Shown here piece by piece: positions 7,808 to 15,917 of a stretch of 33,299 nucleotides of DNA (its first letter is position 1; each line of letters begins with the position of its first letter). A program made the translations under genes and the position numbers. The stretch is from a bacterium. Lineage in GTDB: Bacteria; Verrucomicrobiota; Verrucomicrobiia; Opitutales; Opitutaceae. The notes below the pieces were generated by a model. It did no database searches. It saw nothing but the letters and a program-made list of their open reading frames with translations, and had not been told where the DNA came from. Location: the NCBI GenBank assembly GCA_010027235.1, contig RGVP01000011.1, positions 1 through 33,299 on the forward strand, written 5' to 3'.

Positions 7808-9259
7808 ATGTCAGCCGAAGATCCTCTTTCCTCGGAACTCGTCCCTGCCGCCCTGCGCGAGGCGCTCCGGCTTAGCCCGGACAACGCTCCTTTGCTCGTC
7901 CACGTGGCGGCCCAAGTGCTTGGCTTAGGCGGCTTCGTCGAGGCGGAGGCCCTCTATAAACGCGCCCTTGCTCTCGCACCCGCCGACGCGGAGGCGAAGC
8001 TCGGTCTGGCGCATGCTTTTTACCAACTTGGAAAACACTCTGCCGCGCTCGTGGTGGTTGAGGGTTTGACTGCGCCCGCGGATGCGCCCGCGCGCGCCCT
8101 GTTGTTGCACGCGCGGCTGGCTCTAAAGGCTGGCGAGCCCCGGCTTGGGGCGCGGCTATACCAGCGGGCCCGCTCGGCCCGGCCGCCGGCCGCAGATGCG
8201 CACCTTGAGGAGGAACTCGCGCCGCATCTGCCCGCCGCGCCCGCGCTCGCCCCTCGGCCAGCGGAGCGCCCGGCGCCCCCGCAGCCGCCTGAAGCACCGA
8301 GCGAATTTCAGTCTGAGGCCCATGAGGATGAGGCCGAGAAACGTGAACGCTTGCCGGCTGGCGACCTGCCGCCGGAGCGCGACGGGGCCGAGGTGGAGCG
8401 GCCGCGGGTGACCTTTGCCGACCTCGGTGGAATGGAGAAGATGAAGGAGGACATCCGGATGAAGATTATCCTCCCGCTCCAGCACCCAGAGATGTTTGCC
8501 GCCTACGGCAAGAAAACTGGCGGAGGCATCCTGCTTTACGGTCCGCCTGGCTGCGGTAAAACCCACCTCGCTCGTGCCACTGCCGGTGAGGTCCGCGCGG
8601 CCTTCATCGCGGTCGGCATCAGCGATGTGCTCGACATGTGGATCGGCCAGAGTGAACGCAACCTTCACGGCCTTTTCGAGCAGGCGCGCTCGCACCGGCC
8701 TTGCGTGTTGTTCTTCGACGAAGTTGATGCGCTCGGGGCGAACCGCACCGACATGCTCAAGTCTGGCGGTCGCCACCTGATCAACCAGTTCCTCAACGAG
8801 CTCGACGGCGTGCAGGCGACCAACGAGGGCGTGCTCATCCTTGCCGCCACCAACGCCCCTTGGCACCTCGACCCGGCCTTCCGCCGCCCCGGTCGCTTTG
8901 ATCGTATCCTTTTTGTAGCTCCGCCTGATCAGACCGCGCGCGCTGAGATTCTGCGCATCCTGCTCAAGGGAAAACCCGCCGCCGACGTCGACGTTGAGGC
9001 GGTGGCGAAAAAGACCGACGCCTTCTCCGGCGCCGATCTGCGCGCGTTGGTCGATCTAGCAGTGGAGGAAAAACTCCGCGCGGCGATGAAGACGGGCAAG
9101 CTCGCGTCGCTTACTACGCGCGACCTGCTCGACGCCGCCAAAAAACACCGCCCGACGACGCGTGACTGGTTTGAGAATGCCCGCAACTACGCCCTCTACG
9201 CCAACCACAGCGGCCTCTACGATGACGTGCTCGAATACCTAAAAATCGCCAAGCCCTGA
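7808..9259 (+). CDS. TPR-AAA+ ATPase (CDC48/Vps4-like single AAA module)
   Basis: Starting at the ATG at 7808 (MSAEDPLSSEL) gives 483 residues. Residues about 1-125 form three to four tetratricopeptide repeats (AALYKRALALAPADAEAKLG type), and about 135-195 are a Pro/Glu-rich linker. One AAA+ module follows from about 200: Walker A GPPGCGKT (245-252), Walker B LFFDEVDALG (Asp304, Glu305), sensor ILAATNAPW and an Arg-finger region FRRPGRFDR. The C-terminal tail has ARNYALYANHSGLYDDVLEYL. Such ATPases remodel or unfold protein partners; the TPRs probably recruit them. The next gene, 4 bp downstream, encodes a TPR membrane protein, a likely partner. I know of no assigned role for this pair. Confidence 0.92.
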   Translation: MSAEDPLSSELVPAALREALRLSPDNAPLLVHVAAQVLGLGGFVEAEALYKRALALAPADAEAKLGLAHAFYQLGKHSAALVVVEGLTAPADAPARALLLHARLALKAGEPRLGARLYQRARSARPPAADAHLEEELAPHLPAAPALAPRPAERPAPPQPPEAPSEFQSEAHEDEAEKRERLPAGDLPPERDGAEVERPRVTFADLGGMEKMKEDIRMKIILPLQHPEMFAAYGKKTGGGILLYGPPGCGKTHLARATAGEVRAAFIAVGISDVLDMWIGQSERNLHGLFEQARSHRPCVLFFDEVDALGANRTDMLKSGGRHLINQFLNELDGVQATNEGVLILAATNAPWHLDPAFRRPGRFDRILFVAPPDQTARAEILRILLKGKPAADVDVEAVAKKTDAFSGADLRALVDLAVEEKLRAAMKTGKLASLTTRDLLDAAKKHRPTTRDWFENARNYALYANHSGLYDDVLEYLKIAKP

Positions 9260-9263
9260 GCCG

Positions 9264-10505
9264 ATGACGCCCCATCACTCCCGCGCCGAGCTCCTCCTCG
9301 CCCAATCGCGGCCGGCCGACGCCGAAAAGGAGGCTGGCCTCGCCCTCGCTCAGAACCCTGGCGACCCGCTCGCCCTTACCCTCTTGGCCCGTGCGCTAGT
9401 GGACCAGAACCGCGAGGCCGAGGCGCTTGCTCCGGCCGATGCGGCGGTAGCGGCCGCACCGGATTGGGCCTTCGTTTATCATGTGCGAGCCTATGTGTTA
9501 TTGCGGCTGGGCCGGCCGAAGGAAGCGCTTCCGGCGGTCGAGCAGGCGCTCCGTCTCTCGCCGGATGCGGATGAGTTTCACGCCCAGCGAGCGGCGGTGC
9601 GGTTGGCCCTGCGTGACTGGGCGGGCGCGCTGGCCGACACCGAGGCGGCCCTGCGGCTCAACGCCGCCAATGTTTTCGCACAAAATCTTCGGGCGACTGC
9701 CCTCACCCGGCTGGGCCGCGCCGACGAGGCCGACGCGGTTGGCGCACGCACCCTTGAGCAGGCGCCGGAGGACGCCTACAGCCACGCCACGCAGGGTTGG
9801 ACCCAGTTGCACCGCGGCGACGCGCGACGCGCGCAGGAACACTTCCGCGAAGCCCTGCGCCTGCGCCCCGACTTCGAGTCGGCGCGCGAGGGCATGCTGG
9901 AGGCGCTCAAGGCCCGCAATCCGGTCTACCGCGGCATGCTGTCCTACTTCCTCTGGATGGGCCGCCAGAGCGGGCGCGTGCAGTGGGCTTTCGTCATCGT
10001 GACCTTCTTTGGCCAGCGCCTCGTGCACGGGCTGGCGGAGAGCCAGCCGAAGCTGGGCGCGGTGCTTTGGCCGCTGCTGGTGCTCTTCTACGTTTTCGTT
10101 TACCTCACGTGGACGGCGGTGCCGATGTTTAACCTTTTGCTCCGGTTGGACCGTCACGGGCGCTACGTCCTCTCGCGCCGTGAGCGGGCGGCGACCAATT
10201 GGTTTGCGGGTTCGCTGGCCCTAATCGCGGTGGCGGTGGCGTGGTGGGTGGCGGCGCCGCACTTCGCCTCGCGCGAGGCGCTGATCGTGGCGGCGGTTCT
10301 CTCGGTCTGCGTAGCGGCCACCGTGACCAAAGCCGGTCCGCGCGGCCGTAAAATCCTCGGCTGGGCGACCGCGACGCTCGCCGCGCTGGCTTTCGGCACC
10401 TTCGGGTTAGCCTTCGCCGGCGGCGCGGGCGCCGGCGAGTTGCTGGCGCTGTTTTTCGTGGGTTTCCTTGGGTTCCAATTCGCGTCCAATGCGATTCGGG
10501 ACTGA
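9264..10505 (+). CDS. TPR multi-pass membrane protein paired with the AAA+ ATPase
   Basis: The 413-residue protein has about six tetratricopeptide repeats in residues 5-215 (for example GRPKEALPAVEQALRLSPDA and HFREALRLRPDFESA). It then has roughly five or six membrane segments from about residue 245 to 408, beginning WAFVIVTFFGQRLV and ending LLALFFVGFLGFQF. The TPR part is presumably cytoplasmic. The gene starts 4 bp after the stop of the TPR-AAA+ ATPase, so both should be made together. A simple model is a membrane receptor or scaffold whose TPRs meet the ATPase's TPRs (inference). No enzymatic motif is visible. It converges on rseP with an 8-bp spacer. Confidence 0.88.
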   Translation: MTPHHSRAELLLAQSRPADAEKEAGLALAQNPGDPLALTLLARALVDQNREAEALAPADAAVAAAPDWAFVYHVRAYVLLRLGRPKEALPAVEQALRLSPDADEFHAQRAAVRLALRDWAGALADTEAALRLNAANVFAQNLRATALTRLGRADEADAVGARTLEQAPEDAYSHATQGWTQLHRGDARRAQEHFREALRLRPDFESAREGMLEALKARNPVYRGMLSYFLWMGRQSGRVQWAFVIVTFFGQRLVHGLAESQPKLGAVLWPLLVLFYVFVYLTWTAVPMFNLLLRLDRHGRYVLSRRERAATNWFAGSLALIAVAVAWWVAAPHFASREALIVAAVLSVCVAATVTKAGPRGRKILGWATATLAALAFGTFGLAFAGGAGAGELLALFFVGFLGFQFASNAIRD

Positions 10506-10513
10506 GGGCGACC

Positions 10514-11881
10514 TCACTTCGGCGGAGCGGGTGTCGATGGCGCGGCGGCGGGGTTGTCCTCGCGGCCGGAGCGGGTGATGCGGCGGATGTCGAAGAAACT
10601 TACATAGATCATCATCGATAGCAACGCGACCACGAAGGCGCCTTGGATGTTCTGGATAAATGTCGCCGGCAAGGCGCGACCGCGTAGGCGGCCGATAGTA
10701 GCGAAAAGCATGTGTCCGCCGTCGAGCACGGGCAAGGGGAGCAGGTTGAAGATCGCTAGGTTCACGTTGACCAGAATCGTGAACCATAGGACGTAGCGGA
10801 TGTCCGCCTGCGCCGTGATGTGGAAGACGCGGGCGATGCCGATAGGGCCGCTGAGTTTGGAGATGCCGACGTCGCTATCGCGGTTGATCAGACTCCAAAA
10901 AGTGCGCGCGGTCATGCGGGCGGTGTCGGCCACCTGTTTCCACGGGGTCGGGTGAATAAGCACGAGTTCGGGGTCAAAACCGAGGCCGAGCTCGGCGGCG
11001 TGGACGGTGTCGGTGCGGGGTGGAATGCTCAGGCTAACGGCGGCGCCAGCGCGCTCGACTTCCAGTGTGGCGGACGCGGCGGGGCGGGCCTCGAGGGCGG
11101 CGGCGTAGGTGGCGAAGCTGGTGATAGCGGTGTCGTCGATGCGGCGCACGATGTCGCCGATTTGGAGGCCGGCCTTGGCGCCGAGTGAATCGGGGTTAAC
11201 CTCAGCGATCTTTAACTCCTGGAAGGGCGAGACGCCGAGCATGCGCATGCGCTCGTCGCCGGCGAGGACGGGCTTGGCGGCGAGGATCAGGATCTCGGCA
11301 CCTCGGCGGATGGTCAGCGTAGTTTGGGGGCGGCCGTCGGCGGTGCGGCCGTCGCCGGTGAACAGGATCTGGCGCATCTCGTCCCAGGTGCTCACGCTGG
11401 GCACTACGCGGCCGTCGGGCAGGGTCAGGGTGGGGGCGACGTGGCCGATCCTGGCGCGTTGGGTGTCGGCGTTGGCCGGCAGGCCGACCTGCCAGAGGAT
11501 GGTGGCGAGGGCGAAGGCTAAGACGATGTTCATGGTCGCGCCGGCTACGAACACCAGCATGCGAGTGGTGTAGTTGGGCGAGGGAAGTCCGGCGGTGTCG
11601 GCGGAGGCCTCGCCCTCGATCCCGCGCATGTCGGCGAGCTGGGGCAGGGCGACGTAGGCGCCGATGGGAATCCAGCACACGCAGTATTCGACGCCGTCCT
11701 TGCCGCGCCACTTGAAGATGGGCGGGCCGAGGCCGAAGAAAGAAAAGCGCTCGACCTTCACGCCGCGTTTTTTTGCGACCCAGAAGTGGCCGAACTCATG
11801 CACGAAGATCGAGCCGCCGAAGAACACGGCGATCATCAGGACCGACCAGGCGCTGGAGGTGAGAAGGGGGAGGAGGTCCAT
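10514..11881 (-). CDS. rseP: RseP-type site-2 intramembrane metalloprotease
   Basis: Starting at the ATG at 11881 (MDLLPLLTS) gives 455 residues, typical for RseP/RIP proteases. The zinc motif HEFGH (28-32) lies in the first membrane helix, one or two PDZ-like regions follow (VNPDSLGAKAGLQIGDIVRRID), and the second active-site motif is NLLPLPVLDGGH near the C-terminus. The family cleaves membrane-spanning anti-sigma factors or leftover signal peptides within the bilayer. It closes the uppS-cdsA-dxr-rseP run. An in-frame extension up to 12010 is rejected because it translates repeat sequence. The leader before this ATG is C/T-rich (CCCCTCTCTCTCC) without a Shine-Dalgarno sequence. Confidence 0.95.
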   Translation of the reverse strand: MDLLPLLTSSAWSVLMIAVFFGGSIFVHEFGHFWVAKKRGVKVERFSFFGLGPPIFKWRGKDGVEYCVCWIPIGAYVALPQLADMRGIEGEASADTAGLPSPNYTTRMLVFVAGATMNIVLAFALATILWQVGLPANADTQRARIGHVAPTLTLPDGRVVPSVSTWDEMRQILFTGDGRTADGRPQTTLTIRRGAEILILAAKPVLAGDERMRMLGVSPFQELKIAEVNPDSLGAKAGLQIGDIVRRIDDTAITSFATYAAALEARPAASATLEVERAGAAVSLSIPPRTDTVHAAELGLGFDPELVLIHPTPWKQVADTARMTARTFWSLINRDSDVGISKLSGPIGIARVFHITAQADIRYVLWFTILVNVNLAIFNLLPLPVLDGGHMLFATIGRLRGRALPATFIQNIQGAFVVALLSMMIYVSFFDIRRITRSGREDNPAAAPSTPAPPK

Positions 11882-11892
11882 GGAGAGAGAGG

Positions 11893-11960
11893 GGTCGAAC
11901 GGGTCGAACGAGGGGGACTGAATCGGGATTAGACCACGGATATCACGGATGGGCACAGAT
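11893..11960. repeat. Short tandem repeats in the dxr-rseP spacer
   Basis: Two repeat types lie side by side in the 106-bp spacer. GTCGAACGG/GTCGAACGA occurs as a 9-bp tandem at about 11894-11911. CACGGAT occurs at 11935-11941 and 11944-11950, with a variant CACAGAT at 11954-11960 (spacing 9 and 10 bp). Similar CACGGAT-rich segments occur between genes in other Verrucomicrobiota, to my recollection; a genome-wide search is needed to show that it is a dispersed family here. Confidence 0.6.
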
Positions 11961-11987
11961 TGCTGGAGAATTTCCCTCTCCTCGTGG

Positions 11988-13181
11988 TTAGCAAATTTGT
12001 TGTTCCGCAAACGCCCGCGCCGCGGTGTCGGCGGCGAGGATGGCGGGCAGGTCGCCGGCTGGGGCGGCGGCGAGGGCGGCGAGGGTGGCCTCGGTAATGC
12101 GCGGGATGCCCAGAAAAGGCAGGCGGCCGGAGAGAAAGGCGGCGACGGCGACCTCGTTGGCGGCGTTGTAGACCGCCGGGGCGGCTCCGCCGCTTCTCAA
12201 GGCATCCCGGGCCAACCGTAGCATGGGAAAACGGCTCTCGTCGGCGGGTCGGAATTCGAGGGTCAGCAGGCGTTCGAGTGAAAGGGCTGTTTCGGTGCCG
12301 ACCGGGCCGCGCACGGGGTGCAGGAGGGCGTGCTGGATGGGGAAGGTCATCGACGGCGGGCAGAGCTGGGCAAGCATGGCGCCGTCGGTGAACTCGACCA
12401 GGCAGTGCACGATGCTTTGTGGGTGGATGACGGCGGCGCATTGCTCGGGGCGCAGGTCGAAGAGCACGGCGGCCTCGATCAGTTCGAGGCCCTTGTTGGC
12501 GAGGGTGGCGCTGTCGACCGTGATCTTCGGGCCCATGGCCCAGTTGGGGTGGCGGAGGGCGTCGGCTACGGTGGCGTCGGCGAGGCGTTCGGCTGGCCAG
12601 TCGCGGAAGGCGCCGCCCGAGGCGGTCAGCACGACGCGTCGCACCTCGGCGTGGGCGTGGCCCTGGAGGCATTGAAAAACAGCGTTGTGCTCGGAATCGA
12701 CTGGGAGAAGGCGCGCTCCGGATTTTTTTGCGGCGGCGAGCACGTGGGCGCCGGCGAGCACGAGGATTTCTTTTGAGGCGAGCGCGAGGTCCTTGCCGGC
12801 GGCGAGGGCGGCGAGGGCGGGGCGCAGGCCGGCCACGCCGACCACCGCGACCAGCACCACGTCGGCTTCGGGCAGGGTGGCGAGTGACTCCAGGCCCTCG
12901 ACCCCGGGGGCGTGCAGGGTTGCGCCGGTCGGCAGTTCTTCGCGGGCGGCAGCAGCAGCGGAGGAATCGAAGAGGGCAAGGTGGCGAACGCCGAACTCGC
13001 GGGCCACGGCCAGGAGTTTACCGGTGTTGGCGTGGGCGGCAACGCCGACCAATTCTAGGGCGTCGGGGTGGGCACGCAGGACGCGGAGGGTGTTCTCCCC
13101 AATCGAGCCGGTGGCGCCGAGCAGGATGACGCGTTTGCGGCGCGGGGACGACGGGGCGGTGGCCATGGGGTTAAAGCTCAC
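11988..13181 (-). CDS. dxr: 1-deoxy-D-xylulose 5-phosphate reductoisomerase
   Basis: The 397-residue protein matches Dxr (IspC), the first committed step of the MEP isoprenoid pathway: it converts DXP to 2-C-methyl-D-erythritol 4-phosphate with NADPH. The NADPH site is LLGATGSIGENTLRVL. The metal and substrate regions are LPVDSEHNAVFQCLQG, LTASGGAFRDWP, HPNWAMGPKITVDSATLANKG and, at the C-terminus, YNAANEVAVAAFL. The start is a GTG at 13181 whose GTGA overlaps the cdsA stop, which supports it over the ATG at 13166 (MATAPSS). Its place beside uppS links isoprenoid precursor supply to the lipid carrier that uses it. Confidence 0.95.
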   Translation of the reverse strand: MSFNPMATAPSSPRRKRVILLGATGSIGENTLRVLRAHPDALELVGVAAHANTGKLLAVAREFGVRHLALFDSSAAAAAREELPTGATLHAPGVEGLESLATLPEADVVLVAVVGVAGLRPALAALAAGKDLALASKEILVLAGAHVLAAAKKSGARLLPVDSEHNAVFQCLQGHAHAEVRRVVLTASGGAFRDWPAERLADATVADALRHPNWAMGPKITVDSATLANKGLELIEAAVLFDLRPEQCAAVIHPQSIVHCLVEFTDGAMLAQLCPPSMTFPIQHALLHPVRGPVGTETALSLERLLTLEFRPADESRFPMLRLARDALRSGGAAPAVYNAANEVAVAAFLSGRLPFLGIPRITEATLAALAAAPAGDLPAILAADTAARAFAEQQIC

Positions 13182-14014
13182 AACCCGTGGAGCAGGGCGA
13201 AGGCGATGTAGCCGGCCGGCGCGGTCAGGATGAGGCTGTCGGACAGGTCGAACATGCCACCGATCCCGGGGATGGCGTGGCCGGCATCCTTGGTGTCGGC
13301 GCGACGCTTGATGACCGACTCGATTAGGTCCGAAACGATGGCAAGCATGGCGATGGGCGCAGCGATGAGCGCGGCACGCAGCGGAGTGAACTCAGGTGGG
13401 TAGAGGCGCGCGAGGAAGTGGGCGAGGGCGGCCCCGACGGCGGCGGAGATAAGCACTCCGCCGACCGCCCCTTCCCAGGTTTTTTTCGGGCTGATATCGG
13501 GGGCCATCTTGTGGCGGCCGAAGGCGAGGCCGGACAGCAGGGCGCCCACGTCGCAGAACTTTGACACCGCGATCAGCCAGATCACCAGCATCAGGCCGGA
13601 GTGGGCCTCGACTGTGATGCGCACGAGAAACGACAACATGAAAGGCACGTAGAGCACGCCGAAGAGCGACCACGCGAGGGTTTCAACGCGGTTGTCTGGG
13701 CTGCGCTCTGCGATCACGCGCAAGGCGAACACGACCACGGCGGCGGCCAGAATGGTGCCGGGGGCCGCGAGTTCGGGCGCTGCAGGCAAGAGCCGAGTGG
13801 CGTAGAATGGCGCCAGCATTACAAGCGCTCCTAGCGTCATGCCGACCTTGTCGAAGGGATCGAGACCCATGCGGTGAACCATCTGGTAGAATTCACGCAG
13901 GGTGAGCACGGCGACAGTGGAGATCAGCCACACTCCGCCGGTGACGCCGAAGAAGTGGATGCAGCCGATGACGACGGCCCAGAGGCCAAAGGTGCTAAGG
14001 ATGCGTTGACGCAT
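13178..14014 (-). CDS. cdsA: Phosphatidate cytidylyltransferase
   Basis: The 278-residue multi-pass membrane protein makes CDP-diacylglycerol from phosphatidate and CTP, the branch point of phospholipid synthesis. It has about seven or eight membrane helices and the conserved SPKKTWEGAVGG segment. The C-terminal family signature is present as DLIESVIKRRADTKDAGHAIPGIGGMFDLSDS in pieces; it keeps SxxKRxxxxKD but has PGIGGMFDLSD where PGHGGxxDRxD is usual. The His and Arg of the classical signature are therefore replaced, though the same variation may be normal in this lineage. Its stop overlaps the dxr start by 4 bp. It follows uppS with a 39-bp gap. Confidence 0.92.
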   Translation of the reverse strand: MRQRILSTFGLWAVVIGCIHFFGVTGGVWLISTVAVLTLREFYQMVHRMGLDPFDKVGMTLGALVMLAPFYATRLLPAAPELAAPGTILAAAVVVFALRVIAERSPDNRVETLAWSLFGVLYVPFMLSFLVRITVEAHSGLMLVIWLIAVSKFCDVGALLSGLAFGRHKMAPDISPKKTWEGAVGGVLISAAVGAALAHFLARLYPPEFTPLRAALIAAPIAMLAIVSDLIESVIKRRADTKDAGHAIPGIGGMFDLSDSLILTAPAGYIAFALLHGL

Positions 14015-14053
14015 GAGAAGAAGGAGGGCGGGTGGGGCGGCTCAATATCCCGC

Positions 14054-14842
14054 CTAGATGATGGCAGGGAGGGGCTCGGTTTGCGGCGAGACAACCGGGC
14101 CGGGGTGGGAAATTTGTTCACCGGTGAGGCCGTAGCGGCGTTCGCGGCGGCGGTAGTCATTGATTGAGGCTTCCAACTCGGCGTGCCCGAATTCGGGCCA
14201 GAGCACGGGACTAAAGACGAATTCGGCGTAGGCGGATTGGACGAGGAGAAAGTTGCTCAGGCGGGTCTCGCCGGAGGTGCGGATGACGAGGTCGGGGTCG
14301 GGCAGGTCGTGGGTGTAGAGGTGTCGGGCGAAACCTTCCCAAGTGTCGGCGTCCTCTAGGCGGGCGCTGCCGGTGGCGACGGCGGCGGCGAAGGCCCGGG
14401 CGGCGTCTAGCACTTCGGTGCGAGCGCCGTAGTTTAGCGCTAGCACGAGCGTGTGACCGGTGCAGTGGGCGGTGGCGGCCATGGTCTCGAGCAGGGCGGT
14501 GCGGGCCCGCGCAGGCAGGGCATCGATCCGACCGATGGCGCGGAGGCGGATCTGGTCGCGGATCATGCCGGCTTTTTCTATGGTGAGAAAGGTTTCTAGC
14601 AGGGCCATCAGACCGCCGACTTCCTCTTCGGGCCGACGCCAGTTCTCGACGGAGAAAGCGTAAAGGGTGAGCATGCGGATGCCGAGCGCGCGGGCGGCAT
14701 GGGTTACAGTTCGAACCGACTCGACGCCGCGGCGGTGGCCTTCGAGCCGAGGCAGGCCGCGTTGCCGAGCCCAGCGACCATTTCCATCCATAATGATGGC
14801 CACGTGCGTGGGCACTGGAAGTAGGGCGGGTGCGGGTGACAT
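14054..14842 (-). CDS. uppS: Isoprenyl (undecaprenyl) diphosphate synthase
   Basis: Starting at the ATG at 14842 (MSPAPALLPVP) gives 262 residues, the usual size for cis-prenyltransferases. Motifs are IIMDGNGRWARQRG with the catalytic Asp, GHRRGVESV, YAFSVENWRRP, and DLVIRTSGETRLSNFLLVQSA followed by EFVFSPVLWPEF. It condenses isopentenyl diphosphates onto farnesyl diphosphate to make the C55 carrier for peptidoglycan and other wall polymers. An in-frame extension to 14947 (35 more residues) is open but has no family-like sequence, so I prefer 14842. It is the first gene of the envelope operon and is divergent from the phoB-like regulator. Confidence 0.95.
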   Translation of the reverse strand: MSPAPALLPVPTHVAIIMDGNGRWARQRGLPRLEGHRRGVESVRTVTHAARALGIRMLTLYAFSVENWRRPEEEVGGLMALLETFLTIEKAGMIRDQIRLRAIGRIDALPARARTALLETMAATAHCTGHTLVLALNYGARTEVLDAARAFAAAVATGSARLEDADTWEGFARHLYTHDLPDPDLVIRTSGETRLSNFLLVQSAYAEFVFSPVLWPEFGHAELEASINDYRRRERRYGLTGEQISHPGPVVSPQTEPLPAII

Positions 14843-14971
14843 GCGTGGGAAGGTTCGGCGAAAGGTAAAAACGGAAGGGTGGGTGTAGCCTGCGAGCTCC
14901 GTCCGGAGCAATGCCAGAACGCCGTCGTGGTATTCGGTTGCAAACATCAGAGGCCGCGCCTGCTTTTACCG

Positions 14972-14995
14972 CTGTAACATTTGTGAAACATACAG
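14972..14995 (+). promoter_or_regulatory. Candidate Pho box / dyad upstream of the phoB-like gene
   Basis: GTAACA (14974-14979) and GAAACA (14985-14990) are direct repeats 11 bp apart, with the 5-bp spacing of PhoP/PhoB-type boxes. The segment also has a short dyad, CTGTA (14972-14976) and TACAG (14991-14995). A weak -10-like TACCCT follows at 15000-15005, the distance expected in Pho promoters. It lies about 65 bp before the response regulator start, suggesting autoregulation. The same site could serve uppS on the other strand. Confidence 0.45.
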
Positions 14996-15056
14996 GAATT
15001 ACCCTAGGCGGTCAGCCCAGCGATGGTAACATGAGTATTAATTTAGTTCCTACAAT

Positions 15057-15806
15057 ATGCCTAATTCCATCGTGTCGGACTCCAGCCCGCCCGCCTCTGC
15101 CAAGAAGATTCTCGTCGTTGATGACGAGACGGATGTCACGGAGTTGCTCAGCTATACGCTCAAGGCTAAGGGCTACATCGTGGAGGCTTTGAATGATCCG
15201 AACCGTAGTGTGGGCTTTGCGCGGACTTTTTTGCCGGATCTTGTGGTTTTGGATGTGATGATGCCCGACCTGAGCGGCATCCAGATATGCCGCATGTTGC
15301 GGGCTGACCCCAAGCTCAAGAAGGTGCCGGTGATTTTTCTTACCGCCAAGACGGAGGAGAGCGACCGCATCCAAGGTTTGGAGACCGGAGCGGATGATTA
15401 TTTATGCAAGCCATTTAGCACTAAGGAATTGATTTTGCGAATTCAGACCATTTTACGCCGGGTAAACGAAGGGGTGCCCGAGGTGCCTAAGCTGATGAGT
15501 GCCGGGCAAATCATGCTGGATGGTGAGCGTCATGCGGTGACGGTCAGTGACCAGCCGGTGGAGTTGACCGCGACCGAGTTTAAGTTGCTCCGCCTGCTGA
15601 TGGAGCGTCGTGGCCGGGTGCAGACGCGGGAGCACCTGTTGATCAATGTTTGGAACTACGAGACCGAGATCGAGACCCGCACGGTTGATACGCATGTGCG
15701 TCGTTTGCGGGAAAAACTGGGTAGCGAAGCCGACTGGATCGAGACGATCCGCGGTGTGGGCTACCGCTTTGCCGAGCGGCGTTCCTCCGAGGCGGCGAAT
15801 ACCTGA
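15057..15806 (+). CDS. phoB: PhoB/OmpR-family response regulator
   Basis: The 249-residue protein has an N-terminal receiver domain (KKILVVDDETDV with Asp22/Asp23, phospho-acceptor Asp66 in VVLDVMMPDLSG, Lys in FLTAKTEE) and a C-terminal OmpR-type winged helix (VELTATEFKLLRLLMERRGRV; ETRTVDTHVRRLREKLG; IRGVGYRF). It would bind direct repeats as a dimer. The kinase gene follows on the same strand and resembles PhoR, so phosphate-starvation control is the best guess. Other two-component systems of the same family cannot be excluded, as no pst or phoU genes are in view. The ATG at 15057 lacks a Shine-Dalgarno sequence. Confidence 0.85.
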   Translation: MPNSIVSDSSPPASAKKILVVDDETDVTELLSYTLKAKGYIVEALNDPNRSVGFARTFLPDLVVLDVMMPDLSGIQICRMLRADPKLKKVPVIFLTAKTEESDRIQGLETGADDYLCKPFSTKELILRIQTILRRVNEGVPEVPKLMSAGQIMLDGERHAVTVSDQPVELTATEFKLLRLLMERRGRVQTREHLLINVWNYETEIETRTVDTHVRRLREKLGSEADWIETIRGVGYRFAERRSSEAANT

Positions 15807-15917
15807 GCGCCGGACGGCTCGGTCTGGCGCTTGGTGGCTGGGCCGGTGAACTGGCCTCTGCTATGGCTAGTCTGGCCCCGTCCTTGCTGTGCCGGTTTCT
15901 TTTTTGGTGCTGTCCCC

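Noticed and set aside
10514-12010. Longer RseP reading beginning at 12010
   Set aside because: The extra 43 residues translate the CACGGAT and GTCGAAC repeats; the family-like protein begins at 11881.
14843-14947. N-terminal extension of UppS
   Set aside because: It is open in frame but has no family-like sequence, and homologues start close to the IIMDGNGRW motif.
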